Origin: JAKGBX01 sp965366835
Lineage (GTDB): Bacteria; Pseudomonadota; Alphaproteobacteria; Rhodobacterales; Rhodobacteraceae
Length of the DNA: 64,000 nt
Reading direction: 5' to 3'
Assembly (NCBI GenBank): GCA_965366835.1
Contig: CBDUGF010000003.1
Coordinates: forward strand, 1 to 64,000
Numbering within the stretch: position 1 is the stretch's first letter; every line of letters begins with the position of its first letter. Both the position numbers and the translations under genes were made by a program. The notes under the pieces were generated by a model, which was given only the letters and a program-made list of their open reading frames with translations, had not been told where the DNA came from and searched no databases. Below are positions 15,755 through 24,664 of the stretch, piece by piece.

Positions 15755-18292
15755 ATGCCAGTTGTCGTTGTCGAATCTCCGGCCAAGGCCAAAACCATCA
15801 ACAAGTATCTTGGCAAGAATTACACCGTCCTGGCGTCCTACGGCCATGTCCGCGACCTGCCGCCGAAAGACGGGTCGGTCGATACCGAAAACGATTTCGA
15901 GATGAAATGGGAAGTCGGCGCGGAGTCGCGCAGCCACATGAAGGCGATCGCCGACGCGCTCAAGGATGATCCCGACCTGATCCTCGCCACCGACCCCGAC
16001 CGCGAAGGCGAGGCAATCAGCTGGCATCTCGAGGAAGCGCTCAGAAAACGCCGGGCGCTGAAGAAGGACGCCCATGTCAGCCGCGTGGTGTTCAACGCGA
16101 TCACCAAATCCGCCGTCACCGAGGCGATGAAGAACCCGCGCGAGATCGACCAGCCGCTGGTCGATGCCTACCTGGCACGCCGGGCGCTCGATTATCTCGT
16201 CGGCTTCAATCTCAGCCCGGTGCTGTGGCGCAAACTGCCGGGCGCGCGCTCGGCGGGGCGGGTGCAATCGGTCTGCCTGCGCCTGATCGTCGAGCGCGAG
16301 ATGGAGATCGAGGCGTTCAACCCGCGCGAATACTGGAGCGTCAAGGCGCTGCTCGCGACGCCGCGCGGCAAGGAATACGAGGCGCGCCTCACCGTGCTGG
16401 CGGGCAGGAAACTCGACAGATACGATATCGAAAACGCCACCCAGGCCGAACTGGCGGTGCAGGCGATCCAGAGCCGCGATCTCTCCATCGCCTCGGTCGA
16501 GGCGAAGCCGGCATCGCGCAATCCCTCCCCACCGTTCATGACCTCGACGCTGCAGCAGGAAGCCAGCCGCAAGTTCGGCATGGGCGCGCGGCAATGCATG
16601 AGCACCGCCCAGCGGCTCTACGAGGCCGGCCATATCACCTATATGCGCACCGACGGCATCGACATGGCGCCCGAAGCCGTGAGCGCGGCCCGCGACGCCA
16701 TCGGCGCGCGCTATGGCAAGCAATACGTTCCCGCCAGCCCGCGGCTCTACAAGAACAAGGCAAAGAACGCCCAGGAAGCGCATGAGTGCATCCGCCCGAC
16801 CAACATGGAGGCCGACGCCACCAGCCTGAAGCTCAGGGACGCGGATCAGCGCAAGCTTTACGACCTGATCTGGAAGCGCACCCTGGCCTGCCAGATGGAA
16901 AGCGCGCGGCTCGAACGCACCACGGTCGACATCGCCAGCCAGGATGGTCAGGTGGTTTTGCGCGCCACCGGGCAGGTGGTGCTGTTCGATGGTTTCATGG
17001 CGGTCTATGAGGAAGGCCGCGACGATCAGGTGGTGGATGACGACGACAAGCGCCTGCCCCAGATCATGGAAGGCGAAGCCGCCGCCAAGAAGGGCGTCAC
17101 GCCCGAACAGCACTTTACCCAGCCGCCGCCGCGCTATACCGAGGCGACGCTGGTCAAACGCATGGAAGAGCTCGGCATCGGGCGCCCCTCGACCTATGCC
17201 AGCATCGTCACCACGATCCAGGAGCGCGAATATGTCCGCAAGGACAAGAACCGCCTGATCCCCGAGGACAAGGGCCGGATCGTCACGATCTTCCTGCTCA
17301 ATTTCTTCCGCAAATACGTCGGCTATGAATTCACCGCCGAACTTGAGGAAGAGCTCGACGACGTGAGCGCGGGCAACCGCGACTACAAGAACGTGCTGAA
17401 ACGCTTCTGGCAGGATTTTTCCGCCGCCATTGCCGAGACCTCCGAGTTGCGGATTTCCGAAGTGCTCACCGTACTCGATGAAGCGCTCTCGGATCAGCTC
17501 TACCCGCCGCGCGAAGATGGCGGCGATCCGCGCGTCTGCCCGAAATGCGGCGTCGGGCAGCTGCATCTGAAATCCTCGCGCACCGGCGGTTTCGTCGGCT
17601 GCGGCAATTATCCCGAATGCACCTATACCCGCCCGATCGCCGGCGAAGGTGCCGAGGGCGAAGAGCGCTTGCTGGGCGAAGACGCGGGCGACGAAATCTG
17701 GCTCAAGGCCGGGCGTTTCGGCCCCTATGTCCAGCGTGGCGAGCCGACGCCCGAGAACAAGAAGCCGCCGCGCGCCTCGCTGCCCAAGGGCTGGGACAAG
17801 GACGCGATGGATCTGGCCAAGGCGCTCACCCTGCTGAGCTTGCCACGCGAGATCGGGATGCACCCCGAAGGCGGCATGATCAGCACCAATTTCGGCCGCT
17901 TCGGCCCCTATGTCATGCACCAGCTGCCGGATGAGGCCAAGCCGGTCTATGCCAATCTCAAGGATCCGGGTGACGTCTTCGAACTGGGCATGAACCGCGC
18001 GGTCGAGCTTCTGGCCGAGAAACGCGCCAATCCCGGCCGGCGCGGCAGCCGCGCGGCGGCCAAACCCCTGAAGGAACTCGGCGAACACCCCGAAAGCGGC
18101 GGCCCGGTCAATGTGCTCGACGGACGCTATGGTCCTTACGTGAAGTGGGACAAGGTCAACGCCACGCTCCCCGACGGCACCGAGCCTGCGGATGTGACCA
18201 TGGACATGGCAGTGGCGCTGATCGCCGAAAAAGCCGGCAAGAAGGGTGGGCGCAAACCCGCCGCGGCGAAGAAGAAAGCGGCCAAGGGATAA
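15755..18292 (+). CDS. topA: DNA topoisomerase I
   Basis: An 845-residue type IA topoisomerase that relaxes negative supercoils. The Toprim domain opens the protein (VVVESPAKAKTINKYLG, later ATDPDREGEAISWHL). The catalytic tyrosine is Y296 in HITYMRTDGIDMA; most relatives have RTDS there, so the glycine is a mild variant. A four-cysteine zinc finger starts at C595 (CPKCGVG...CGNYPEC). After it come repeats of the C-terminal topoisomerase type (GRFGPYV, FGRFGPYVM, GRYGPYVKW) and a lysine/alanine-rich tail. The ATG at 15755 follows an AAAGGAA site. Confidence 0.97.
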   Translation: MPVVVVESPAKAKTINKYLGKNYTVLASYGHVRDLPPKDGSVDTENDFEMKWEVGAESRSHMKAIADALKDDPDLILATDPDREGEAISWHLEEALRKRRALKKDAHVSRVVFNAITKSAVTEAMKNPREIDQPLVDAYLARRALDYLVGFNLSPVLWRKLPGARSAGRVQSVCLRLIVEREMEIEAFNPREYWSVKALLATPRGKEYEARLTVLAGRKLDRYDIENATQAELAVQAIQSRDLSIASVEAKPASRNPSPPFMTSTLQQEASRKFGMGARQCMSTAQRLYEAGHITYMRTDGIDMAPEAVSAARDAIGARYGKQYVPASPRLYKNKAKNAQEAHECIRPTNMEADATSLKLRDADQRKLYDLIWKRTLACQMESARLERTTVDIASQDGQVVLRATGQVVLFDGFMAVYEEGRDDQVVDDDDKRLPQIMEGEAAAKKGVTPEQHFTQPPPRYTEATLVKRMEELGIGRPSTYASIVTTIQEREYVRKDKNRLIPEDKGRIVTIFLLNFFRKYVGYEFTAELEEELDDVSAGNRDYKNVLKRFWQDFSAAIAETSELRISEVLTVLDEALSDQLYPPREDGGDPRVCPKCGVGQLHLKSSRTGGFVGCGNYPECTYTRPIAGEGAEGEERLLGEDAGDEIWLKAGRFGPYVQRGEPTPENKKPPRASLPKGWDKDAMDLAKALTLLSLPREIGMHPEGGMISTNFGRFGPYVMHQLPDEAKPVYANLKDPGDVFELGMNRAVELLAEKRANPGRRGSRAAAKPLKELGEHPESGGPVNVLDGRYGPYVKWDKVNATLPDGTEPADVTMDMAVALIAEKAGKKGGRKPAAAKKKAAKG

Positions 18293-18401
18293 GCCCTGGC
18301 CGCGAAAAACCGCGCTGCCGGTTTTGACACAGAGATGTGATTGGCTTTCCGATCCGAAGGCCTGATATCTGCGCGCTACAAGGCGATCAGGAGCAGAAAA
18401 C

Positions 18402-18980
18402 ATGACTTTCCGGAGCACGACTCGGCGCGGATTCCTCTATGGCGCGGGCGCCACGGCGCTGTTCCCCGCTTTTGCACGGGCCGAAATCATGTCAGCCGAC
18501 GATGAAACGGCGCCAGAGGTCACCCGGCACAACATTTCGTCCTTCGCCGCGCAGCACTGGAGCGACCATTTCGAAAGCCTCGGCGCGGCCGCGATCCTGT
18601 GCGACACCGTCTCGCGCGCCCTGCATTACTGGTCGCAAGACGGCGATTATCGCATCTATCCCACCTCGGTGCCGAAAACCGACGATTTGACCAAGCGCGG
18701 TTACACCAAGGTCGCGCGCAAGAAGGTCGGCCCGAGCTGGACCCCGACCGCCTCGCAGATGGAACGCTTCCCCGATTGGAAACCGATCGGCCCGGGGCCG
18801 GAAAACCCGCTCGGCACCCATGCGATGTATCTCGATTGGCCCGCCTACATCATCCATGGCACCCACGATACGCGCAAGATCGGGCGGCGCTCGTCGGATG
18901 GCTGCATCGGGCTCTATAACGAGAAGATCGAAGAGCTGTTCGCGCTCACGCCGATCGGCACCCAGGTACGCATCATCTGA
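18402..18980 (+). CDS. L,D-transpeptidase (YkuD family), exported
   Basis: A 192-residue cell-wall enzyme. The N-terminus is a twin-arginine-type signal (TTRRGFLYGAGATALFPAFARA). The YkuD catalytic region shows H152 in IIHGTHDTRKIGRRSSDGCI with the nucleophile C168. These enzymes form 3-3 peptidoglycan cross-links or attach proteins to peptidoglycan. The length is typical of the single-domain alphaproteobacterial form. It lies downstream of topA in the same direction, with its own about 110-base leader. Confidence 0.93.
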   Translation: MTFRSTTRRGFLYGAGATALFPAFARAEIMSADDETAPEVTRHNISSFAAQHWSDHFESLGAAAILCDTVSRALHYWSQDGDYRIYPTSVPKTDDLTKRGYTKVARKKVGPSWTPTASQMERFPDWKPIGPGPENPLGTHAMYLDWPAYIIHGTHDTRKIGRRSSDGCIGLYNEKIEELFALTPIGTQVRII

Positions 18981-19099
18981 TCCCGCCCAGCGCCCGGATC
19001 GGTGTCGCCGCAGGTATTCTTGCCGGTGGCCGCGTCGAATATTGACTCCGCTTGCGCGTGGCGTCACACACGGGCGCGGACACCGATAGGGAGTTTTTC

Positions 19100-19798
19100 A
19101 TGAAAAAAGTGTATTCATCGGCGGCAGAGGCGCTGGACGGCATCCTGCATGACGGAATGCTGATCGCCAGCGGCGGTTTTGGCCTGTGCGGCATCCCCGA
19201 ACTTCTGCTCGAAGCGATCAAAGAGAGCGGTTTCAAGGATCTGACTTTCGCATCCAACAACGCCGGGGTCGATGATTTCGGCATCGGCATCCTGCTGCAG
19301 ACCCGCCAGGTCAGAAAGATGATCGCGTCCTACGTCGGCGAGAACAAGGAATTCATGCGCCAGTATCTCGGCGGCGAGCTCGAGCTCGAATTCAACCCGC
19401 AAGGCACGCTGGCCGAGCGGATGCGCGCCGGCGGTGCCGGAATCCCCGGCTTCTATACCAAGACCGGCGTCGGCACGGTGATTGCCGAGGGCAAGGAACA
19501 CAAGGATTTCGACGGCGAGACCTACATCCTGGAACGCGGCATCTTCGCCGATCTCGCCATCGTCAAGGCGTGGAAGGCCGACACCACCGGCAACGCGATC
19601 TTCCGCAAGACCGCGCGCAACTTCAATCCGCCCGCGGCAATGTGCGGCCGTATCTGCGTGATGGAAGTCGAAGAGATCGTGCAGCCCGGAGAGCTTGATC
19701 CCGATGGCATCCACCTGCCCGGCATCTATGTCCACCGCCTGTTCAAGGGCGCGCATGAAAAGCGCATCGAACAGCGCACCACCCGGCCTGCCGCCTGA
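19100..19798 (+). CDS. scoA: 3-oxoacid CoA-transferase subunit A
   Basis: A 232-residue alpha subunit of a succinyl-CoA:3-ketoacid (acetoacetate) CoA-transferase, which activates ketone bodies by moving CoA from succinyl-CoA. Family marks are GGFGLCGIPELLLEAI, NNAGVDDFGIGILL and YILERGIFADLAIVKAWKAD. The ATG at 19100 has a GGGAG site; earlier in-frame starts lack one. Subunit B follows after a small extra gene. The pair probably serves acetoacetate use in polyhydroxybutyrate or ketogenic amino-acid breakdown. An AtoDA-type acyl specificity cannot be excluded. Confidence 0.95.
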   Translation: MKKVYSSAAEALDGILHDGMLIASGGFGLCGIPELLLEAIKESGFKDLTFASNNAGVDDFGIGILLQTRQVRKMIASYVGENKEFMRQYLGGELELEFNPQGTLAERMRAGGAGIPGFYTKTGVGTVIAEGKEHKDFDGETYILERGIFADLAIVKAWKADTTGNAIFRKTARNFNPPAAMCGRICVMEVEEIVQPGELDPDGIHLPGIYVHRLFKGAHEKRIEQRTTRPAA

Positions 19799-19812
19799 GC
19801 GAGGATTTGCAA

Positions 19813-20046
19813 ATGGACCGTGAAGAAGCTCTGAGACGTCGCGCCGAACTGATCGAGGAACGCACGGCAGATTACGTTCACCGCGCCAAGCGCATGGTTC
19901 TGGATGCGTTCGGCATCGAATCGACTCAGGACCAATCGCTGATCGTGGTGCAACTCGCCACAGCCATGATCCAGCTCGAAGCGGCGGAGCTCAACGCCGC
20001 CTCGCTGCGCCGGATCGCCAAGAACATTGACGAAAAAGGAGGCTGA
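19813..20046 (+). CDS. Small helical protein encoded between the CoA-transferase subunits
   Basis: A 77-residue charged protein that I do not recognise. It is predicted mostly helical (EEALRRRAELIEERTADYVH and a Leu/Ala-rich second half) and has no cysteine, signal or membrane segment. It sits 14 bases after scoA and 3 bases before scoB, with a GAGGA ribosome site, so it is certainly co-transcribed with both. Codon use looks normal for the neighbourhood. It could be an assembly or regulatory partner of the CoA-transferase, but nothing in the sequence proves this. Confidence 0.75.
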   Translation: MDREEALRRRAELIEERTADYVHRAKRMVLDAFGIESTQDQSLIVVQLATAMIQLEAAELNAASLRRIAKNIDEKGG

Positions 20047-20049
20047 AAC

Positions 20050-20676
20050 ATGCCCTGGGACCGCAATCAAATGGCCGCACGCGCGGCAAAAGAGCTCGAA
20101 GACGGCATGTATGTGAACCTCGGCATCGGCATTCCGACGCTGGTCAGCAATTTCATCCCCGAGGGCATGACAGTGACGCTGCAATCGGAAAACGGCATGC
20201 TCGGCATGGGCCCGTTCCCGGTTGAAGGCCAGGAAGATCCCGACCTGATCAATGCCGGCAAGCAGACCATCACCGAATTGCCTTCCACCTCTTATTTCGA
20301 CAGCGCCCAGAGCTTCGGCATGATCCGCGGCGGCAAGATCGCGATGGCGATCCTCGGCGCGATGGAAGTGGCGGAAAACGGCGATCTGGCCAACTGGATG
20401 ATCCCCGGCAAGCTGGTCAAGGGCATGGGCGGCGCGATGGACCTCGTCGCCGGTGTGGGCCGCGTCATCGTGGTGATGGAACACCAGAACAAGCATGGCG
20501 AAAGCAAGGTGCTGAAGGAATGCACCCTGCCGCTCACCGGCAAGGGCGTGGTCGACATGATCATCACCGATCTCGGCGTGCTCGAGGTCGAGCACAAGGG
20601 CCTGCACATTCTCGAACTGGCCCCCGGCGTGACCCGCGAACAGATGATCGCCGCCACGGATGCCAAGATCGTCTGA
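20050..20676 (+). CDS. scoB: 3-oxoacid CoA-transferase subunit B
   Basis: A 208-residue beta subunit of the succinyl-CoA:3-ketoacid CoA-transferase. The catalytic glutamate lies in LQSENGMLGMG, close to residue 54. GIGIPTLVSNFIP and GGAMDLVAGVGRVIVVMEH are further family blocks. The gene follows the small intervening gene with a GGAGG site and is closed by a GC-hairpin terminator. With subunit A it makes the heteromeric enzyme that converts acetoacetate and succinyl-CoA to acetoacetyl-CoA and succinate. Confidence 0.96.
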   Translation: MPWDRNQMAARAAKELEDGMYVNLGIGIPTLVSNFIPEGMTVTLQSENGMLGMGPFPVEGQEDPDLINAGKQTITELPSTSYFDSAQSFGMIRGGKIAMAILGAMEVAENGDLANWMIPGKLVKGMGGAMDLVAGVGRVIVVMEHQNKHGESKVLKECTLPLTGKGVVDMIITDLGVLEVEHKGLHILELAPGVTREQMIAATDAKIV

Positions 20677-20691
20677 CCAGGGCAAACCTTG

Positions 20692-20723
20692 AAAAAGAGG
20701 GCGCCTTTCGGGGCGCCTTTTCT
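20692..20723 (+). terminator. Rho-independent terminator after the CoA-transferase operon
   Basis: A GGCGCC / GGCGCC stem (20700-20705 with 20712-20717) flanked by an A-run on the left and TTTTCT on the right. It lies just past the scoB stop and before the convergent cupin gene, so it may work in both directions. Confidence 0.8.
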
Positions 20724-20753
20724 AGTGGGGCGGCGGTGTGCTGGCCACCGCCT

Positions 20754-21116
20754 TCAATACTGAACGATCAGGGCTTCGAAATCCTCTACGCTGGTCACCA
20801 CGGTGTGATGCCCTTTGCCGTGCCGGTCTTCCATGTGCCAGACATCGCCGCGGCCGATATCCCTGAACGCCCCATCGCTGGCCGTCACGCGCACGCACCC
20901 GGCCAGGCAAACCAGCTTCTGGCGTACCGGCGTGGGATGAATCGGCTCGTTCCAGCCCGACCGGAGCCTGAGGAACATCATGCTCGCAACCGTCTCGGAG
21001 TCCGACACCTCGATGCCCTGCGCCGGCGGCGCGAATTCCCGCTCTGTCAAGGCGATGTCGACATCCTGCCAATGGCTTTCACCGGCCGCATCGGCAAACA
21101 GCTTCATGTATTTCAT
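20754..21116 (-). CDS. Cupin-domain protein
   Basis: A 120-residue single-domain protein with a cupin-like barrel: PIHPTPVRQKLVCLAGCVRVTASDG, then GDVWHMEDRHGKGHHTVV. It has histidines that could bind a metal, though the standard cupin motif 1 is only loosely matched. The ATG at 21116 has a GGAG site seven bases upstream; the longer open frame to 21212 has none. It is convergent with the CoA-transferase operon. A small-molecule binding or isomerase role is likely; nothing more specific can be said. Confidence 0.75.
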   Translation of the reverse strand: MKYMKLFADAAGESHWQDVDIALTEREFAPPAQGIEVSDSETVASMMFLRLRSGWNEPIHPTPVRQKLVCLAGCVRVTASDGAFRDIGRGDVWHMEDRHGKGHHTVVTSVEDFEALIVQY

Positions 21117-21260
21117 TGCAAGACTCCGGCTCGCTTCAGCAATACTGAACCGAGTCTTAGCATTCCGGCCGGGATCCGTCGACGCTGACAGCAATCGCCC
21201 GGCACCCGGCAAAACAGGGCGCCCGGGAAGACGCCCTGCCGTTTTCGATCCGCCGAAGTC

Positions 21261-22211
21261 TCAGTAAAGCGCGACCGGGTTGATGATCATCTGCACCGTG
21301 CCCCTGATCCGCGCCTGGCCCAGCACGAACATGAACTCAGTCACGCCATCACGCACCAGCGGCCCGGTGTTCATCGTTTCCAGGATATAGATGCCGTTTT
21401 CCTTCAGAAGCACCACATGGCCGTAAAACGCGCCATCTCCCGGCGCCGGCGGAATCGGCTCGATGCCCCAGGTATCGGCGCCCACAGCCATCACATTGAG
21501 CGACGCCAGATAGCGCGCGCCGCTCACGCTGATCCCCGGCTCGCCCGAAACCCAGGCGGTGGGGTCGCTCTCCAGCATGCCCTCGGTCCAGCCGGTATGA
21601 AACAGCACCACGTCGCCCTCGCCAATGGCGACACCCTGCGCTTCGGCGGCGGCCTTGATCTCGGCCTCGCCGAAATGATCGCCCGCCGCCAGAACCTCCT
21701 TGCCCATATGCGCCGCCATGTCGAGCACCACGCCCCGGCCCACAAGCGGCGGAATGTCATGCACCCCGAGCTTGGTCAGCCCGGTGATCGCGGCGATCTC
21801 CTTTTCGCTGTTGCAGTTGTAGTAATAGCCCTTCTCGCCCAGGTGGCCGAGCCCGTCGATCTGGCTGCCGATGCCGACCCAGGTTTGCAGGATGTCGTCG
21901 TTGTAATTGCCGGGATAGCCGAACTGGGTCAGCTTCTGGCCGCCCTGCTGGTTGGGCTGCACCACCTGCAGGTTGAGCGAGCGCGGCGGAAATGCCGGGG
22001 TATTGGCGTCGATCACGATGCCCAGCGGCAGCGACTTGCCCTGCTTGATCAACTGTACCGCCTTCAGCGTGCTTTCCGGGCTGACCAGGTTCGCCGAACC
22101 CAGCTGGTCCTCGGCGCCCCATTTCGATTCCGTGCAATCCTGGGCCAAGGCTGGCGCGCTCAGAACGGCGACGAGGCAGGCGATTCCTGCCCGCAAATTC
22201 ATCTTGATCAT
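21261..22211 (-). CDS. Secreted cyclase-family protein (kynurenine formamidase-like)
   Basis: A 316-residue member of the metal-dependent cyclase/amidohydrolase family that includes kynurenine formamidase. A signal peptide (AGIACLVAVLSAPALAQ) precedes the mature chain, so it acts in the periplasm. Family-type segments include GSQIDGLGHLGEKGYYY (metal-site histidine), GRGVVLDMAAHMG and GDVVLFHTGWTEG. The start at 22211 has a perfect GGGAGGAATT ribosome site; the longer frame to 22427 has nothing comparable. Export separates it from cytoplasmic tryptophan enzymes, so a different ester or lactam substrate is likely. Confidence 0.88.
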   Translation of the reverse strand: MIKMNLRAGIACLVAVLSAPALAQDCTESKWGAEDQLGSANLVSPESTLKAVQLIKQGKSLPLGIVIDANTPAFPPRSLNLQVVQPNQQGGQKLTQFGYPGNYNDDILQTWVGIGSQIDGLGHLGEKGYYYNCNSEKEIAAITGLTKLGVHDIPPLVGRGVVLDMAAHMGKEVLAAGDHFGEAEIKAAAEAQGVAIGEGDVVLFHTGWTEGMLESDPTAWVSGEPGISVSGARYLASLNVMAVGADTWGIEPIPPAPGDGAFYGHVVLLKENGIYILETMNTGPLVRDGVTEFMFVLGQARIRGTVQMIINPVALY

Positions 22212-22589
22212 AATTCCTCCCTGCAACGGGTCGGCCCGTTGTCTCTTGCTGGTTTGATACAGTGGTTCGCAGGCAGCGCAATTTGCGCCGGCCCGACACG
22301 GGAATGCTAGCAGATCAATTCGCGCTATCCGAAAGTAACGCCGCGCGTTTTCCCTCGATCGGCGGAAATCCCCGTTTTCGCCAATCGCGGGCGCGACCGT
22401 TTCACCCACCAACAAACCGGTTCCCAATCGGTTTCAAATCCCTATTCTCGTCGCAATCTGTTTCAAGATGGGCAGCAATGAACGTGAGCAGCGCCGACAC
22501 CGCCCCATCGCACCGGCGCCGGATGCGCGGTCCCGCACTCCCGGGCAGACGATTTGCGTTGCCAAAGCCAATTCGAAAGGAACGCGCTG
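22212..22589. other. Divergent promoter region, cyclase gene / DprE1-like gene
   Basis: About 378 bases between divergently transcribed genes. It should carry both promoters. Three GTTTCA-containing stretches (near 22400, 22430 and 22460) are visible, but no clear operator. No RNA gene, terminator or further reading frame is supported. Confidence 0.5.
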
Positions 22590-23894
22590 ATGCGCTGGAA
22601 GTCCGAGCGTTACACCGGCTGGGGCCGCGCCATCGAAGCCGAGGGCGATCTGGCCCGCCCCGAGCGCATTTCCTCCTTGCGCGATCTGCCCCCCACCCCG
22701 GCTTTCGGCGCGCGCCGCTCCTATGGCGATGCCTGCCTCAATTCCGATGGCCGCGCCATCGACATGACCCGGCTCGACCGGATCCTGTCATTTGATCCCG
22801 AAACCGGTGTTGTCGAGGCCGAAGCGGGCGAGTCCCTGGGCGAGCTGGCGCGCCTCCTGGTGCCGCGCGGCTGGATTCCCCGGGTCTTGCCCGGCACCGG
22901 CCATACCACGGTGGGCGGCGCCATCGGCATGGATGTGCACGGCAAGAACCATCACCGCGACGGCGCCTTCGGGGCCCATGTCATCGCGATCCGACTGATC
23001 CATCAGGGCAAGGTCAAACTGATCACGCCCGAGAAAAACGCCAGCCTGTTTCGCGCCACCATCGGTGGGCTGGGCCAGACCGGGCTGATCCTGTCGGCCA
23101 GGCTGCAAATGGCGCCCTGCCCCGGCGAGGCGATGTCGGTGCGCGACAGCCGCGCCGGCAATCTCGAGGAACATCTCGCTCTGCTCGACGCCTCGAGCGC
23201 GCCCTATACCGTCGGCTGGGTCGATGTCACGGCGCGGGGCGAGAGTCTGGGCCGCGGCATCGTCGAAGAGGCCGAGCACAGCCTCGAGCCCGCGCCGAAA
23301 CCGGGCAAACCCAGATCGGTCCCGTTCAACGCGCCGAAATTCGCCCTCTCACGCCCGGTGGTCAGGGCATTCAACGCCCGCTTCTACGGTCGCATCCCCG
23401 AAGCCGGGCGCAGCCGCATCCGCACCATCCCCGATTTCTTCTTCCCGTCCGACCGGGTGCTCTATTGGAACCGGATCTATGGCAAGCGCGGCTTCCACCA
23501 GTTCCAATGCGTGCTGCCCATTGGCCAGGCCGCCATGCTGCGCGACATGCTCGGCGATATCGCCCGCACCGGGCTGGCCTCGCCGCTGGCATTGCTCAAG
23601 CGGCTGGGCCCCGAGGGCCTCGGCATGCTGTCGTTTCCGATGGAGGGCTATACCCTGGCCGTCGACTTTCCCAACCGGGAACAGGCGCTCGGGCTGATCC
23701 GCCGCCTGGGCGAGCAGGCAAGCGAGGCCGGTGGCCGGGTCTACCTCGCCAAGGATTCGCTGGCCGATGGCGCTGCGATCAAGGCGATGTATCCCGAGCA
23801 TGGCACCTGGGCGGCAGAGGCGGCCAGGGCCGATCCCGATCGCCTGCTCGAGACCGACATGATCCGGCGGCTGGATCTCAGGAGCACGACATGA
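22590..23894 (+). CDS. FAD-linked oxidoreductase, DprE1-like
   Basis: A 434-residue flavoprotein like DprE1, the oxidase half of the decaprenylphosphoryl-ribose 2'-epimerase. An FAD-binding-4 domain opens it (SYGDACLNSDGRAIDMTR, then LPGTGHTTVGGAIGMDVHGKNHH). A substrate domain contains the FFFPSDRVLYWNRIYGKRGFHQFQ region typical of the family. The ATG at 22590 has an AAGGAA site; an earlier ATG at 22554 does not. It overlaps a short-chain dehydrogenase gene by ATGA, exactly as expected for a DprE1/DprE2 pair. Such pairs outside Actinobacteria are of uncertain function. Confidence 0.85.
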   Translation: MRWKSERYTGWGRAIEAEGDLARPERISSLRDLPPTPAFGARRSYGDACLNSDGRAIDMTRLDRILSFDPETGVVEAEAGESLGELARLLVPRGWIPRVLPGTGHTTVGGAIGMDVHGKNHHRDGAFGAHVIAIRLIHQGKVKLITPEKNASLFRATIGGLGQTGLILSARLQMAPCPGEAMSVRDSRAGNLEEHLALLDASSAPYTVGWVDVTARGESLGRGIVEEAEHSLEPAPKPGKPRSVPFNAPKFALSRPVVRAFNARFYGRIPEAGRSRIRTIPDFFFPSDRVLYWNRIYGKRGFHQFQCVLPIGQAAMLRDMLGDIARTGLASPLALLKRLGPEGLGMLSFPMEGYTLAVDFPNREQALGLIRRLGEQASEAGGRVYLAKDSLADGAAIKAMYPEHGTWAAEAARADPDRLLETDMIRRLDLRSTT

Positions 23895-24628
23895 GCGAGA
23901 CATGGATCATACTTGGCGCCACTTCCTCGATGGCGCGGGCTCTGGCACGCGCCCTGGCCGAACAGGGCCACGCGCTGCTTCTGGCCGGGCGCGACATGGA
24001 AGATATCAAGCGCCTCGCCGCCGATTGCCTGGCCCGCGGCGCGGCGCTGGCCGATGCCGTGGCCTTCGACGCGCGCAAACCGGCGACATTCGCGCCGCTG
24101 ATAGAAAGGCTCGCCGATCAGGAGGGGATGCTCAATGCCGCCGTCTTCGTCGGCTCGATGCCCGAACAGGCGGCGATCGACGCCGATCCGTCGCTGATCG
24201 ACGGCACGGTGATCGACAGCTTCACCGGCCCGGCCCGGTTTTTGCAGATGATGGCGCCTTTGATGGAGGCACGCGGCGGCGGCACGGTGGTCGGCATCGG
24301 CTCGGTCGCCGGAGATCGCGGCCGTCTGGGCAACTATGTATACGGTGCCGCCAAGGCCGGGTTCCACACCTATCTCTCGGGCCTGCGCAACCGCCTCGCG
24401 CGCGCGGGCGTGCATGTGGTGACGGTAAAGCCCGGATATGTCGATACCGCGATGACCTGGGGCATCGAGGGCATGTTTCTCGTCGCCGCGCCCGAAAAGG
24501 TGGCCGCCGACATCCTCAAGGCGGTGGAGAAACGCCGCAACGTGATCTACACGCCGTTCTTCTGGCGCTACATCATGGCCGTGATCCGCGCGATCCCGGA
24601 ACCGATCTTCAAGCGCCTGTCGATCTGA
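23891..24628 (+). CDS. Short-chain dehydrogenase, DprE2-like
   Basis: A 245-residue SDR protein. The cofactor loop is ILGATSSMARALARALAEQG. The catalytic serine lies in GIGSVAGDRG and the tyrosine/lysine pair in YVYGAAKAGFHTY. The C-terminus carries a hydrophobic, basic tail (FFWRYIMAVIRAIPEPIFKR) that suggests membrane association, fitting a polyprenyl-phosphate-sugar substrate. Its start overlaps the DprE1-like gene's stop (ATGA). In mycobacteria DprE2 reduces the keto-sugar that DprE1 makes. The same two-step epimerisation is proposed here by analogy. Confidence 0.87.
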   Translation: MSETWIILGATSSMARALARALAEQGHALLLAGRDMEDIKRLAADCLARGAALADAVAFDARKPATFAPLIERLADQEGMLNAAVFVGSMPEQAAIDADPSLIDGTVIDSFTGPARFLQMMAPLMEARGGGTVVGIGSVAGDRGRLGNYVYGAAKAGFHTYLSGLRNRLARAGVHVVTVKPGYVDTAMTWGIEGMFLVAAPEKVAADILKAVEKRRNVIYTPFFWRYIMAVIRAIPEPIFKRLSI

Positions 24629-24664
24629 GACGGTTCCGGCGCATCCGGGCCGTTTCGAAGCTCT

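Noticed and set aside
15068..18418. A 1116-codon open frame on the minus strand.
   Set aside because: It lies opposite topA, whose conserved motifs fix the coding strand. The Arg/His/Gly-rich composition of the antisense frame is typical of a GC-rich codon-bias shadow.
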